From the NCBI RefSeq assembly GCF_008831285.2, contig NC_045143.1:2205503-2269502 (forward strand): a DNA stretch of 64,000 bases, in the 5' to 3' direction. The notes below the pieces were generated by a model. It was not told the DNA's origin. It made no database searches and saw only the letters and a list, made by a program, of their open reading frames with translations. Source of the stretch: Nymphaea colorata. Taxonomy: Eukaryota; Streptophyta; Magnoliopsida; Nymphaeales; Nymphaeaceae. Positions 1-12,100 of the stretch are shown here, one piece after another (position 1 is the first letter of the stretch; each line of letters begins with the position of its first letter). Position numbers and translations under genes: made by a program.

Positions 1-199
1 ACTTTGACATAAAATATTGCGCTTTTTATACGTTTCACTTATAAATACTATTTACGTACTTTTTTTTGTGTAGAAAACATGTTTTATATAATGTAATTTT
101 ACTATGAATCGCCCACAATGTGATTTTTTTTTACTTTAATTTAAAAATTCATATATGTGTACGCACGCTTGCACACATTAGAAGCATGATTCATTGAAA

Positions 200-272
<73 letters not shown>

Positions 273-972
273 AAAATTGTAAAAACCAGACCACTTGGAT
301 TAGAGACAAAAATCCTACTTCGTAAAATTAATTACTAAAATATTTTTTTGTAATTTAACCTTATAAATATGATCTTAAGCATGATTCATTGAGAAACATA
401 TATTAAGTTAGCCATTTTATTACTTCCAGAAAAGAAAACTGATGCTGGGGGATTGCTCTGAAATTTATTGACAAAAAATGAGAGATTAATTACAGCAAAA
501 AAGGGATCGATGGGATCCCAAGTATTTACAAAATAACATTGTATGGCCTCCAGTCCGAAGAAGACTGATGACATACTTTGCAGATAGCGGATCTATCCAC
601 TCTTTTGAGCAAATGGAACACCTCAGGTGCTCGGTCATTTTATTACTTAAATAATATTTTTTTAATAGTCAAATATTGAACAACTCTGTGAAAATCTATT
701 ACTTTTACAAAAATGACTTGAACTAAAGCTTGATTTACATTAAATTAGTGTTTACGAACACATTAGAAGGTTCACATTTTGTTTAAAACTCTTTTTAACA
801 TGAATTTATTTAGGTTTGATTTTTATCCCTTATCCTGGTGTATATATATATATGTAAAATTGCTCACCCAAAATTTGAAGACTTTGAGTGAGAAAGCAAT
901 AAAGGAACAGGGCTGAACTCCAAATCTGGTATTCACTTTATCTTTCCCCTATTCCGTTCGTCTTTTCTTTCC
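1..972. other. AT-rich spacer, no gene seen
   Basis: I see no convincing coding exon here. The stretch holds a long (AT)n run near 203-269, a short (TA) run near 840-853 and many poly-T/poly-A tracts. A phrase (agcatgattcattgaaaaacatat) of about 20 bases near 182 recurs near 377, which suggests a small local duplication. Confidence 0.6.
203..269. repeat. (AT)n microsatellite
   Basis: An uninterrupted AT dinucleotide run of about 66 bases, visible directly. Confidence 0.95.
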
Positions 973-1181
973 TTAGACAGCCAGCATGGTGCTGTAGGTT
1001 CCCATAACATGTGCAGAAATTTCTTGCGATATATTGGCCCAAGATTGCCACTCATTGTGATGAACAAAACTTGGATTAGCAACAAACTCTGAAGCATAAT
1101 TTATCTTCTTTGCCTTTGAGATATTGAAAAACTTGCGCGACTTCTCACATGATGTGAGAAGTGTACCAAATAAATTCGTAA
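973..1181 (-). CDS. Possible terminal exon of an unidentified protein
   Basis: On the minus strand a 9-T pyrimidine tract followed by CTGAAG looks like a 3' splice site. It opens a 68-codon frame ending in TAA (complement of 973-975). The product reads like real protein: a charged segment with FFNISKAKKINYASEFVANP, then NEWQSWANISQEISAHV, ending MGTYSTMLAV. It lacks the low-complexity look of chance frames nearby. I do not recognise the family and found no convincing upstream exon. Sequence just upstream on the same strand (1183-1376) is partly open but out of frame, with no usable donor, so this may be a relic. Function unknown. Confidence 0.3.
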
Positions 1182-1757
1182 CTTCAGAAAAAAAAAGAAT
1201 AAGGGAAAACCATAATTAGTTGAGAGAAGCGAAGTAATATGATGCCGATTATAAGGGCCAGCGTTTTCCTGCTGACTATTTGAAGAACATATCCTTGAAT
1301 AGAATTTGCTTTGATCTCCGGCGTAACAAATGCGGTGAAATGGTAGGCGGTGAGTCTCCGGTCTCCATTTCAATCTCCCATGGCATCAATTTCGTGTATT
1401 GTAAAAACAAAAACATTGATATGCCAGTTCAAGCATAGCAAATGCATCACTCCGAGGCATCAAAAAAGTGATACCTGAAAGGTAGAGGGAATGGTGAGAG
1501 CTTCGGTCCTCAACCGGGTAATAAGATGAAATACTACTCTGCTAATGCGGAGTAGAATTTGTTTTGGAATTACAATTTGATTACTCTCATAAAATCGTTT
1601 TCTGAAAAATTTCATAATATTCAATAGCATGCACCTGCATTTTCTTTTTATGCATTAAGGGGATTCAATGCATAGAGCGTGCTCCATGTTTGGCGCTTAT
1701 AGTGGCCTGTATCTTAGCTTTTCTTAGGACAGCTGACACTCTAACCCCGTGTTAGGG

Positions 1758-2030
1758 TGAACCTGGTTATATGGTTATATGCGTCATACTGGTGCATGAA
1801 ATTTTTATGTGTCATAGTAGTGCATGAAATTTTTGTGCGCCATAATGGTTATGACGAAAATACCCCCATTCACACATAAAAAAAAAAAAACTTTTTTTGG
1901 CAGACAAAAATGAAAATATAAAAAAGTAAAATGGCTATAAAGGATATATCTTTTAAAATTTACTAAAATGTCCATCTACTCTTACTGCGTGTGTAGGTTG
2001 CGTGCACCTAACGGTTCACAAAACTCAATC
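1758..2030 (+). repeat. Dispersed repeat R1, copy 1
   Basis: This block aligns along its length, same orientation, with 59155-59365. Shared words in order are ggtgcatgaa, tttttgtgc, ggtta-tgac, a run of A then ACTTTTT, gacaaaaatgaaaat, aaaagtaaaa, and a final tcttttnaanaaattnncnaaaatgt. It also contains a local doubling of 'tgcatgaaatttttatgtg'. It is probably a fragment of a transposable element, class unknown. Confidence 0.7.
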
Positions 2031-3199
2031 TCATGTTAGGTCCCCAATACATGACCTTCCCTGCTTCTTTGGTGAAACAAAATTGTGGTAGTTTTTTAAG
2101 ACAAGTGGGAGATTTATCATATTAACTCAACCTGTCTTGACAATGTCCAACTTAAATTGGCAAATAGATTATGCAGTAATTTGCACCACAAATTTAGGTG
2201 TTAACCTTTAAAAATAGATTAATCTTTTGGTTTAAAATAATGCAAGGATGTGTTTCTTTTCTGTAATTTTCCCTGAAATATTCTTAGATTTTCAAAGAGT
2301 TTCAAGAAAAAAGAAAGAGAGAAAGAGAAAGATGGTCATGGCATGTTTTCTCTCTTGTCACCGTCGATTTATGGCGTCGACGCCGTGTAAACTAATTAAA
2401 GCTGAGACATCACGTGAAAGCTGCCCTCAATTTTGCGAACTCGAGCGTTCCTGATGGGCAGATATATATGGAGCCTGCTGATGATTTCCTTCGGACACAT
2501 CTTCAACCAGTAATACGAGCAACACGTGATTTCATGATCTTGGTCGCACTTTCCTTCTTTTTCTGGCTATTGATCTTGACTCACAGAATTGATGGAACAC
2601 ACAGGATTTCTGCTGTGAAGCTGACATACAGAACAAGTTCGGCCATGAAATCTGATGTCACTTTATACATTTGCGTCCATGGCCAGGAAATTTTGCTGGA
2701 TTCCAATTTCCAACCACTACCCATCTTAGATGTTGATGCAATTTTGCTGTTTTATGTTATAAGAATTCATTCACTAAACCATAAAGTTTAAGTTTGCAGA
2801 TATTCTATGGCCTACACAGACTAAACTTAAGATTATACATGTCAGGATTTCGTTTTCTATGGTTTAGAAACACATTTAAGATCAAACTTTCGAGGCGATT
2901 AAATTACTTACTGGTAAAAAAAAACTTGGTTCACAGTGATTGAGCTCAAGCTTGAAGCAGCAAGATGCTTGTTCATGAGCCATTCATGAACGGCCGGGTC
3001 AATTTTTTTTTTTTATAGTTAGAGACTCCTCGCCATTTAGCCTTGTAAATAACGAAGCACAACTAGTAGTTAAACCAAACATTAGAAAATAACACATGTT
3101 CTAAATTTCTATGTAGAAAATCTCTTGCCAAATGCAAACTTAGAAAACAGAAGACAAAAATTAAAAGAAGCAAATTAAAGAAATGTACCCCAAGAGGTG

Positions 3200-3280
3200 C
3201 AGCACCACCGGCTCTGACTAGACACGAGTGGTTGGTAAGCAGTCAGTCATTGATTCGAACATCTCCTTTTTTTTTTGTGT
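3200..3280 (+). mobile_element. Truncated SINE-like element
   Basis: A tRNA-like 3' half: the GAGTGGTTGGTAAGC region resembles box A, TGATTCGAACATC (3251-3263) resembles the pol III box B, and a T run follows at 3267-3276. Plant SINEs have this order. No target-site duplication was identified. Confidence 0.4.
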
Positions 3281-4186
3281 CAATGCATGTTTCAATGCAG
3301 TCCTGAACCTTGAGGGACGGAGAGGGGAGAGTTTTGGCTCTGGATTGTGCAGTAGAATCGAGGTTTAGGGTTTATGCAGAAGGATTAGGGTTTATGAACT
3401 GCCCATAAAAAATTTAATTTAAATAGTGAGTGATTAAGGGAAGCATTGATTAAGGCCCTTCCAAAAGCACTTGTCTCATTCATTAGAAAAGAGCTTTCTC
3501 CTTGATACCTTGTTAGGTTCACTTTTTCAAAAAAAAAAAAAAAATTTGCACGATGACTATCATTAAGAGACAAGTTTAATCATGATTAGTATGTTCGATC
3601 ATGAAAATGCTTAGTTATTTTTCCGAAAAAGTTATAGATGGACTTTATTCCTCCCATATTTAAATATCAAGAAAGCAACGTTACCCATATCTTTTGAAAA
3701 GAAGAGCGTGGCTTCCCTAGGAACAAACTTATTATAGTGTTCAAATACACTGGACCCGATAACGTTATTTTCCTGTCAGGATCCGTATTGGCTTCCGATC
3801 CAAATTGATAAAGTCTGGTGAAATTCTCGAGAATTTAGCGAGATGGATATACAACCTAGGATTCATGATATCATGAATCTTATATGATGATAACAAATCG
3901 GGTCAGATCCATTCAAAGGCTTATTTTATCTTAGAACTGGTCAAAGGGAAAAAGCAAGGGGCTTATAACGCCTTTGGAAAACGCTAACAACTCATTCCTA
4001 GGAAAAGGCATTTTGGATCTGTAATTAGAAATGATATTGGTGATCATCTAATAATTGGGATAATGTTGACACAAGTTTAATTATTAAAAAAAAAAAGAAA
4101 AAGAAATTGTGTAAAACAAACTTGTAGAAGGCTAATATCACCTATTGTATGGCACCAAGTTTTCCCATGTTGCACTCTCTACAAGC

Positions 4187-4372
4187 AACCATTCTTTTAA
4201 TATTGTTTCGAATGAACGAGAGGTTAACAATCTACTATCTAAAAAAAACTCGAAGATTCTCATTTTATTCTTAGTATGTCATACTAGTGTTTTACCTCAA
4301 GCAACCATTCTTCCGATATAGTTTTGTATGAGCAAGACGTTAGCAGTCTACTATCCAGAAAAGAGGTTCAAA
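4187..4372 (+). repeat. Local tandem duplication of about 70 bp
   Basis: The segment at about 4187-4250 (starting caagcaaccattctt, then an agcnag-aggttancantctactatc motif) recurs diverged at about 4302-4370. Confidence 0.6.
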
Positions 4373-4429
4373 GACGATGGCGGCATTGTACCATTCAGCT
4401 TAGGTACCTCATCCTAGCATCTAAAGACA

Positions 4430-4514
4430 TTAAAAAAAAAAATAGTACCTACCAGAATCAAACTAGAGACATGTCTTTTCATATGCCTGTAACCCAACCA
4501 GCTACACTATAACC
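4430..4514 (-). mobile_element. SINE-like element, minus strand
   Basis: Read on the minus strand, GTAGCTGGTTGGG (complement of about 4494-4506) matches the pol III box A, and AGTTTGATTCTGG (complement of 4452-4464) matches box B at tRNA-like spacing. An 11-T tail follows near 4432-4442. This is the layout of a short tRNA-derived SINE. A tRNA gene is unlikely because no cloverleaf closes. Confidence 0.45.
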
Positions 4515-5445
4515 TTTACGACCAATTTTTTTTATATTATTAGCAAAGAATAAAGTCAGGATTATCAAAATTGTTAAAGGTCTCTCTTTTTCTCTCTTCC
4601 TTGTGTTTGTGTGTGTGTGCATGCAGACACAAATATGTTAGATGTCAAATGTTGCAGGATGATTAAAAATTAGTAATCCACGTACTAAAAGTATCATAAA
4701 CCCAAGTGTTATCAATAGAATGTATGTTCATGTGACAATTATTTTCTAATGGTAGATTTTTAATTTAAATATTTATTTAAATGGAATGGGACCCAAAATT
4801 TGGGAGGAGAAAAGGAATTACCACATATTCTAGAAAGGCTGTCTTGGAGAGTTGGCATGACCCACATGATAAGTGAAAAGCATGTCCCCACCAGAAAAAA
4901 AAAAAAAAAAGATGGTACAGTTGTTGGGCAAGGTGATGACTCTTGGAATATTTCTATGTTATCTATTTCTCTTCAAAAGCAAGCTACATGTCAAATATCA
5001 ATTAGGGCTAAATTGCAAAAAGGGGTCTAGGTTTATCAGATATGCATAGGAACCGCTGAAACTTTGCCAGAAACAAGCAATTTTAAGGGTCTCTGAAATG
5101 AAAATTAAGTGTAACAGTGACAAGTTGTAAGCAACGTTTCATATTTAGGTGACCAGTTTAGTTAATTTAGTAACTTATCATGATAAATACAAAGTTTAAG
5201 CATTGGTGAAACTTGGCATGAAATATGAATTTTGAATGAAGTAGCTCACCTAATCCATTCCATTAATATTCTTTTGTTCTGCCTTGAGTATGAGTTTTGT
5301 CATGATGATCACAATAATTAACATCACAAAAATTGTACATGATATTTTATGCCACAGCCCTAACCAAAGTTGCTATATTATCTAAATCTAGATGAACAAC
5401 TTGTGAATGTCACAATCAAGTTGAAGGGACATTAAAAGTTCAAAG

Positions 5446-5669
5446 CAGTGGAGGAGACACAAACAAGCAAGCAGCCCCACAGGCCCCTTTTACTTGCCAA
5501 TTTAAATAACACAAATACATCAAAAATTACCATTTTGCCCCTGCATAACTAAAGAATTATATATCCGCGTATCTTGACCGACTTGAATTTGATCATTTTG
5601 CGACGCTTCAACTAGAAATGTACATATTTGTGCCCGAGCCCCGCCTCTGAATTTCTTGCTCCGCCACTG
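5446..5669. mobile_element. MITE with CAGTGG(C/A)GGAG termini
   Basis: The left end begins CAGTGGAGGAGACAC and the right end, read on the minus strand, begins CAGTGGCGGAGCAAG. This gives imperfect terminal inverted repeats on a 224-bp non-coding element. Subterminal ggggcct/gggctcggg words are also typical of this widespread plant element group. Flanking 8-bp target duplications are not evident, so superfamily (hAT-like versus other) is left open. Confidence 0.7.
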
Positions 5670-8079
5670 AGTATCGTGGTCGATGAGTGGTCCAATTTGA
5701 GCTCATGCAGTTGGACCACTCCATAAATGACCATGTCCTTGGAGTCCAGATGATGGACTTGGCTCCTTCAAGGGTGGGCATGGGCTCATTTGTGTAGCGA
5801 ACAAACCAATCTCTTTTCAATGGTTTAGGGACGTTTGTGTATTTTTGTTAAGGATGATGAAAACTACCAACTTCCCTTTAATGTTAATGTGTTAAACTTA
5901 CTACCTTAACAGGCATGACTTAGAACCCTCATAAAAATCATAAGGAGAGTGAGTATAACATAGCTAGTCAAACGGGCAGTTGTGAAAACTTTACGTCATC
6001 AATCAAATTCATGTGTACATTATGCTCATAAACCAAGCTTGAGCAGCGCACTAGAGGCAAGAAGAGAGAAATAGTCGAAGCTTCAGCTCTCATCTAGGTG
6101 GCTCGGTTATGAAGTCACTAGAGAATAACCATTCTAATGTCATTCTTTGTATTTAAAAAGTGATATGTTGTCTGAGTTATGTGAAATTTTTGGTTGAGGA
6201 GCACTCAAAATCTAAATTTCAAATGTTAACAAGTTTAAAAAACTAAAAATTAATGAAATTTTTGCATGAAAAATAACGTAAGTTGTAAGGGATCAGGAAA
6301 GCAGAGCTGCCCACCGCACGGGGTCCCCCTCGAGTTATTACATTAATAAATTCCTTCAGAAACACTCGACCGACAGAGATGTGATGCCAGTTGAGGGTAG
6401 ATTTGTCATTTGGGAAAGGTGAAAGTATCGGTTTTCCCTCTACAAAATTACAGAAACGCCCTGCTACTGGTTTAGTATTTCAATGGGCTATCGACGGGTC
6501 GGATCGATCTGGTTTCTGACCCGAGTCAAATACGAAAGTTCGTCTTCCAAATATTCGAAAAGAAGTCTAATATGATATCATGAAACAATATTGACGGAGG
6601 CAATATGATATATGAGTAAAATGTTTTCTCATTTTGGATCTGATTCTATGTGTCCGAACCCGTAAATAAGGGTATTCTCGGCATAAGGCAACTATTTGCG
6701 GCCCGGTCTTTAAAAAGTCGAAATTCCTTGACCATTGTTGTGAATTCCATACACGATCTCGTAATTTCGGAGCACAAAATTTTCGCTTTGGACCACCGGG
6801 ATCGTTTATTTTCCTAAAAGCACACTCAATCTCTCCAGATTGAACCCCTGCTTTCTTTCCGAAAATTGTAGAAAAGGGCTTGAATGTTGGGTCTCTAACA
6901 AGCTGGTGGCTCTTTCAGTTTTAAATCTTGAACCCTACATTTGGGGGAAGAAGCGCCTTATCTTATCTAAAATTGACATTGTAACAAATTTCATATCTCA
7001 ACTTACTAACTTATTGGTTCATTATTTTCTTGTGAAACAAAGCTCAAGTGAAAGTCATATCGTAGTTTGGGAACAAAGGGCAATCTAATATTTCATATCA
7101 CTATATTGTACACCTATGGTTTTGGCGTGTTTATGAAGTATAATTCACCCCAGTATAAACCAACCTCTTTGAATTCCCCTGTTGTTTGATATTGTGTTTT
7201 GTCCGTTTCTTTAGTATAGTAATCAGTGCTTAATACTTCTAGTTAACGACATCAATAAGTTAGTCTTTCTTAGAAATTTTGAGTGTAACTTTTGTTTGGC
7301 TGGGCATAGAAAATTACTTCAACTAATGATCATCCTGATTTTTTTTTCTAAAATTGTAAACTTCATCAAATACCCAGTTTATCTTATAAGGTAATATCTC
7401 TTTTTTTTTCTTATTTTGAAATATTTATTCAATATCTGATCAATGGGATGTTCTAAGTGAGATCCAAAAGTTTCTATTTGGCTTAAACTTAGTCGTTGGG
7501 GTTTGATTCATCTAGTTCTATATTTAGCGGTTTGGTTGAAAGTTGGGTGCTGACTTGAGAATGGTAGGATGTGAAATGGAGATTTCTTCTCTGTTCTTAA
7601 AATTACTGGATCCATTCAATTTTCCACCCCTACTTTTAGGATAATATCAAAGTCATTTTGTTTTTTCTTTTATTTGGAGATTAATCTAATTTCAGATAAT
7701 GTTATTATTTTCTAGGAAGTTCTTAACCACCAAAGTAGATGTGATTCAGGCCTCTACCTGGCATTTCTACAAATTGTTGACAGTAACGAGCATCCATGTG
7801 GGATACCCGGAAAATAATTTTTTTTTTCCTGAAAAACTGATGTGTCAAAAAGAAGGAAGAAAAAGGAAGGGGCATTCTTTTGCCGTGAGCTTCTGTTTGG
7901 TACTTCGCTGTGTTGTTTCGAGAAAAACTTCCAAGCAAGAGCGTTTGGTAACTTTAGTTTTCAGTATTGCAGAGTTCTGAAAATTTTTAGGGTGAAAAGA
8001 AACGCTCTAGCAAAAAAAGGAAGAGAGAGAAATGGTGGGTGGTGGTGCCCCCCACTGAAACAGTTCGTCTCTCAAGTGT

Positions 8080-9175
8080 GAGCTCCAGAGAGAGAGAGGG
8101 AGGGGGGAAGGGAGAGAGGGGTGAGTGCTCTCAGTTTTCCCCTTTGCTTTGCTTTTGTTCCAAGGATCTTGTCTCTCTCTCGTATCTTCTGATTTGCTAT
8201 TCCTCATAGACCCAGTATATCTATTCCTAATTTTCGGATTTTAATCTTGCATTGCACTCCCACTAGCTCTTTCTCTCAGGGTGTGAAGAGTTCGGTGAGT
8301 GGGAGATTTTCGGGCGAAAGCGGTTGTGGGGAGTGCCGCATTGTCGCATGATACAGTGACGGTGGTGAGTCCTCTGAGATCCTCTGGTCCAATTTGATGC
8401 CCTACTCCTCTTCTTCACTTTTTAGTCACTGGTCTTACTTTGTCTTGCTTGGGATTCTGATGTCTTCTGCGGATCTCGTTTGATTCTCTCTCTTTCTTGT
8501 TTGTCGCTTCAGTGTTCAGTAGGCTTACACTCCCTTGTGGAGTACTGAGGCGATCTTTGAGCTTTTTTCATCGGCATATATGGTTGTGTGTCGTTTATGA
8601 TCTTGGTTTACTTCCTTCGCTTACTAATCTCTTTTTTCCGTTTGCGTCTTACCTCCGATGTGTGCATTTCTACCAAATGCATCAATCCTGGTTTGCTAGT
8701 TTGGTAATCTGGGAATTGTTTGTTTTTTTATGTTTCTATTCTACTAATGTGCATTTATTTCCTTTTTGTTGTTTCTCTTCTTTTCTGCAATTTTCATTGA
8801 GTGAAATTGTGTCTGCTTCTTCTTTCTCGTCCCCTTGCTTTCCATGTGCATTTTCTGTGTCACCCTTTACGTGCGAGCTTTTGTTTGATATATTAATTTT
8901 CTTCTTTAGTTTTCTTTTATCCATTTCCCACCTCAGGCTCTTTTGGGGTGGCTTCAACAAGTGGATCCGCGAGTAACTGGATCTTGGCGTGTCGGTTTGT
9001 GCCGATGAGCGCTTCTTGTTTTATTGTCCTATGTGAATCCACTTGGAATTTGGAAAGATATCACATTTGTTGTATTTTTTTTTTTCTATTGTTCTTCTTT
9101 ACTGATGAAAGCGTTCGCTACATGTAGGGACTTTACTAAAAAGGTTTTGCTAATTGGCAACTGGTACCTGTGGTA
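8080..9175 (+). other. IQD 5' leader with probable leader intron
   Basis: A GA-rich tract (8083-8120) followed by CT-rich sequence marks a likely 5'UTR. Good donor candidates occur at GGTGAGTG (8119), GGTGAGTG (8294) and GGTGAGTC (8363), and CATGTAG at 9121-9127 is a good acceptor 48 bases before the ATG. A leader intron is common in this clade. The frame at 8497-8976 lies inside the proposed intron and is T-rich noise. Confidence 0.5.
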
Positions 9176-12100
9176 ATGGGTAAATCTCCCGGTAAATGGC
9201 TTAAGACCCTTCTCTTCAGGAAGAAAAGCACCAGATCCAATTATGCAAAGACAAAGGATAATCCGGTAAGCAGATTGTCAGCTGGGTTTGAGGAACAGTC
9301 AATTCATCAATTCACGTCTTTCATCTTCATGGTTCTTGATACTCGATGTGTGAATTTTGTGTTTATAAATGCACAATGTGGTCGTAATTATCAGCGGCAC
9401 ATTCATTTACTTTTTGTGGTGGTTGTATTTAACGCCATTTATTCAATATGTAATTGCAGTTGTTTTAATGATTTGCTATGCTTTCCTTGCTGCCGCTGTT
9501 AATTTTTCTTTTCGGTACCGTGACCGCCTTCATGGTTGATATTTGCGTGCATTTTTTTTATTTCAAAGTTCATGCATATCCGCAACATTGCACTTGATGG
9601 GTGCCTAACAAATCAAGAAGGAAAAGGTTGGCAAGTTTCTTGAGCTTTGCCTGCCTATCGCTTCTTGACAAAGACCGAATGATACACTATCGCTTCTTGA
9701 CAGAGACGGAATGATACACCAGATAGACTACATTACAGGGCAAGTTTGTATTTGACATGGTATTATCTGAAGGTTTGGATTCTCTCTCTCCCCCACCCCC
9801 TCCATGCGCACATGCACACACATGTAAACGTGATTCATTTTGGGTTACTTTCTGGTTAGCAAACATTTGTCTGTTACTCAGTTTGTGATGAATGAGCTAG
9901 CCGTTCCTAGCATTTGAATGCTTTCTTTAAAAAAGGAAAACTGTTTTTCTCTCTTTGAAGATTGTTTTCTGCTTCTTAGACGTGTTTAACTAAAGACTGT
10001 TTGAATATTTGAGAGTAATAGATATTTTTGGATCTTCGTGTGAAGGTCACAAATGAGAAGGGCCAGCTGATCTCTCCAAAGGAGCCTCTTGCTGACTTGG
10101 CTGTCAATTCATCCTTGGTTTCCCAGCCAGTTCCTACAAAAAATGATGTAAATGGCTCTAACGTGGAAGCTGAGACGAGGGCAGCAGAAGAAGTATCATG
10201 TGAAGTAGGCACCTTTGTGGCTGTGCACAAAGACGTACAGAGCTCTGATTCAGGTGTTGGAACCAGGGTTTCATATGATCCTGAGAAGATCCGAGAAGAG
10301 CAGGCTGCAATAAAAGCACAAGCAGCTTTTCGAGGTTACCTGGTATCTTTTTATTGCTGGACAAAGTCATTTTGATTGCACCAGTTCAAAATAACTTCAT
10401 CAATTTTTATTTATGTTATTGTCATTTATAGAATAATAGAATATAACTTTCTCTGTTAGTTTTTTAATGAACCTTTATTAGTTTTTTAATGAACCTTTAA
10501 AGACATGCTTATTCAATCATGACATTGTGTTATCTTGTTTGGTTTAAGTCAACTGCCATGGTAGTGCTTCAATATTGTCTCTGACATGCTATAGTTTTAA
10601 CAGAAACAATAATGATCCTGTAAATATTTGTTATTTGTTCACAACAGTTGCCAAGTATTTCCAGATTTTGGCACAGTAAATAAGTTCCATTCTGGGGACC
10701 CTTTTTTGCTGGTATCTGTCAGCCTGTGAATCCTCAGATGAAGGGTTTCAGTTAACTTGGCTGCAGTATGGCCAAGCAGTTGGTGCTTAATACTAGATTT
10801 GGCAACTAACCAATGTTGTAAATACTAGATTCTGCATAGTTTCAGAATCCTCACTAGTACGGCATTTCAGCTGATAGGCATCAGCCTGCATCAGGTCATG
10901 GCTATAAAAAATTAATTTTAGATTACTCTCTTTTATTATTTTTTCTACTGTTTTATTCAAGACAGGGCTAAAAATTTAGTTTTAGATTACTCTCTTTTAT
11001 TACTTTTTCTACTGTTTTATTCAAACAAGGCTGAACATGGCCAATGAATAAGGCCAATATAGGCTGATGTGGCTCAAATTAGCTAAAATATTTGGATAGC
11101 CCTTATCGGCCTCTACAGTGTTGCAGTGAGGGACCGGTATGATGTTTAGTGGCTCATAGAGCTAATATGCATCGAGATTGTTGACATTGCAACTGAAACA
11201 TAAATTGATTTTCCAGGCGCGTCGTGCATTTCAAGCTCTCAAGGGTATCATCAAGTTGCAGGCTCTTGTTCGTGGCCATCTGGTAAGGAGGCAGGCTGTG
11301 GCAACTTTGCTTTGTTTGCAGTCTATAATCAAGTTGCAAGCAGCTTTCCGTGGACAACGGGTTAGAGCTTCTGATCTTGGGCAAGCCCTACATCAGAACT
11401 TGGGTGGCGGAAAAATAATGGTAATTACTATTGCAGGACATCATTACTGTGATACCATTTATTGTTTTCTATTGTTCCACTCAGATGCAGGTAATTTTTT
11501 TTTTTTTTTTTTTGGGGGGGTGGGGGTGGGGTGGGGTGGTCATGTTCTAGTTTCTGTTTCTACTTGCTAAATATATTTTCCATCCATTTCAGAATGATTA
11601 ATATTCAAATAATTTGATTCTCGTTGTAATTTATTCTCTATCAGAATACCAACTTTTCTGGTGCCATAAAGGGGCTATCAGCTCAGACAGACAGACTACT
11701 TTCCAGTGCTTTTGCTAAGAAGGTAAATGTAATTTCCTGCTTTTTCTGCACTAAATATTCCTTTCTTAGTTCACACTATTTGAGTGTTGTTTTCAGCAGC
11801 CATTGAACTTAGTTCAGTTCCTTGCATTAGCTTGAACTTTGAAGCCAGTGTCAAATTCATGCCTCAAAGCTTGTCAGATATTCTTCCTGATTAAATTCGA
11901 GGGAACCCATTCATGTATTCTGCATATGCATGCACATGCTTATTGACAATATTATTGTAGCTTACATGAAGAATATGCAAGTGATATATTGAATGAGCTA
12001 CCACATGGGGCATGAAGTCCATGTCATTTCATGTCTTCTGGGCACAGGATCTTATTTCGTGTGTGCCTTGCAGATAATTTCTTGCTTATCCCATTGTGTC

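Larger units (their letters stand above)
1182..8080. other. Gene-poor spacer with transposon and SINE relics
   Basis: Apart from the repeats listed separately I see no supported gene in this 6.9-kb stretch. Short open frames exist (for example 2414-2791) but have no recognisable domain or splice context. Segments rich in gggtcngatc/gatccgaccc words (about 3750-3910 and 6480-6720) resemble remnants of hAT-like elements, though I could not define their ends. The last few hundred bases should include the promoter of the IQD gene. Confidence 0.5.

Noticed and set aside
2414-2791. 125-codon open frame on the plus strand
   Set aside because: It has a readable start (KAALNFANSSVPDGQIYMEP) but no recognisable domain, no supporting exon and a low-complexity second half. 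I could not tell a relic from chance.
8497-8976. 159-codon open frame
   Set aside because: Lies inside the probable IQD leader intron. The Phe/Ser/Cys-rich product is what T-rich intron sequence gives.
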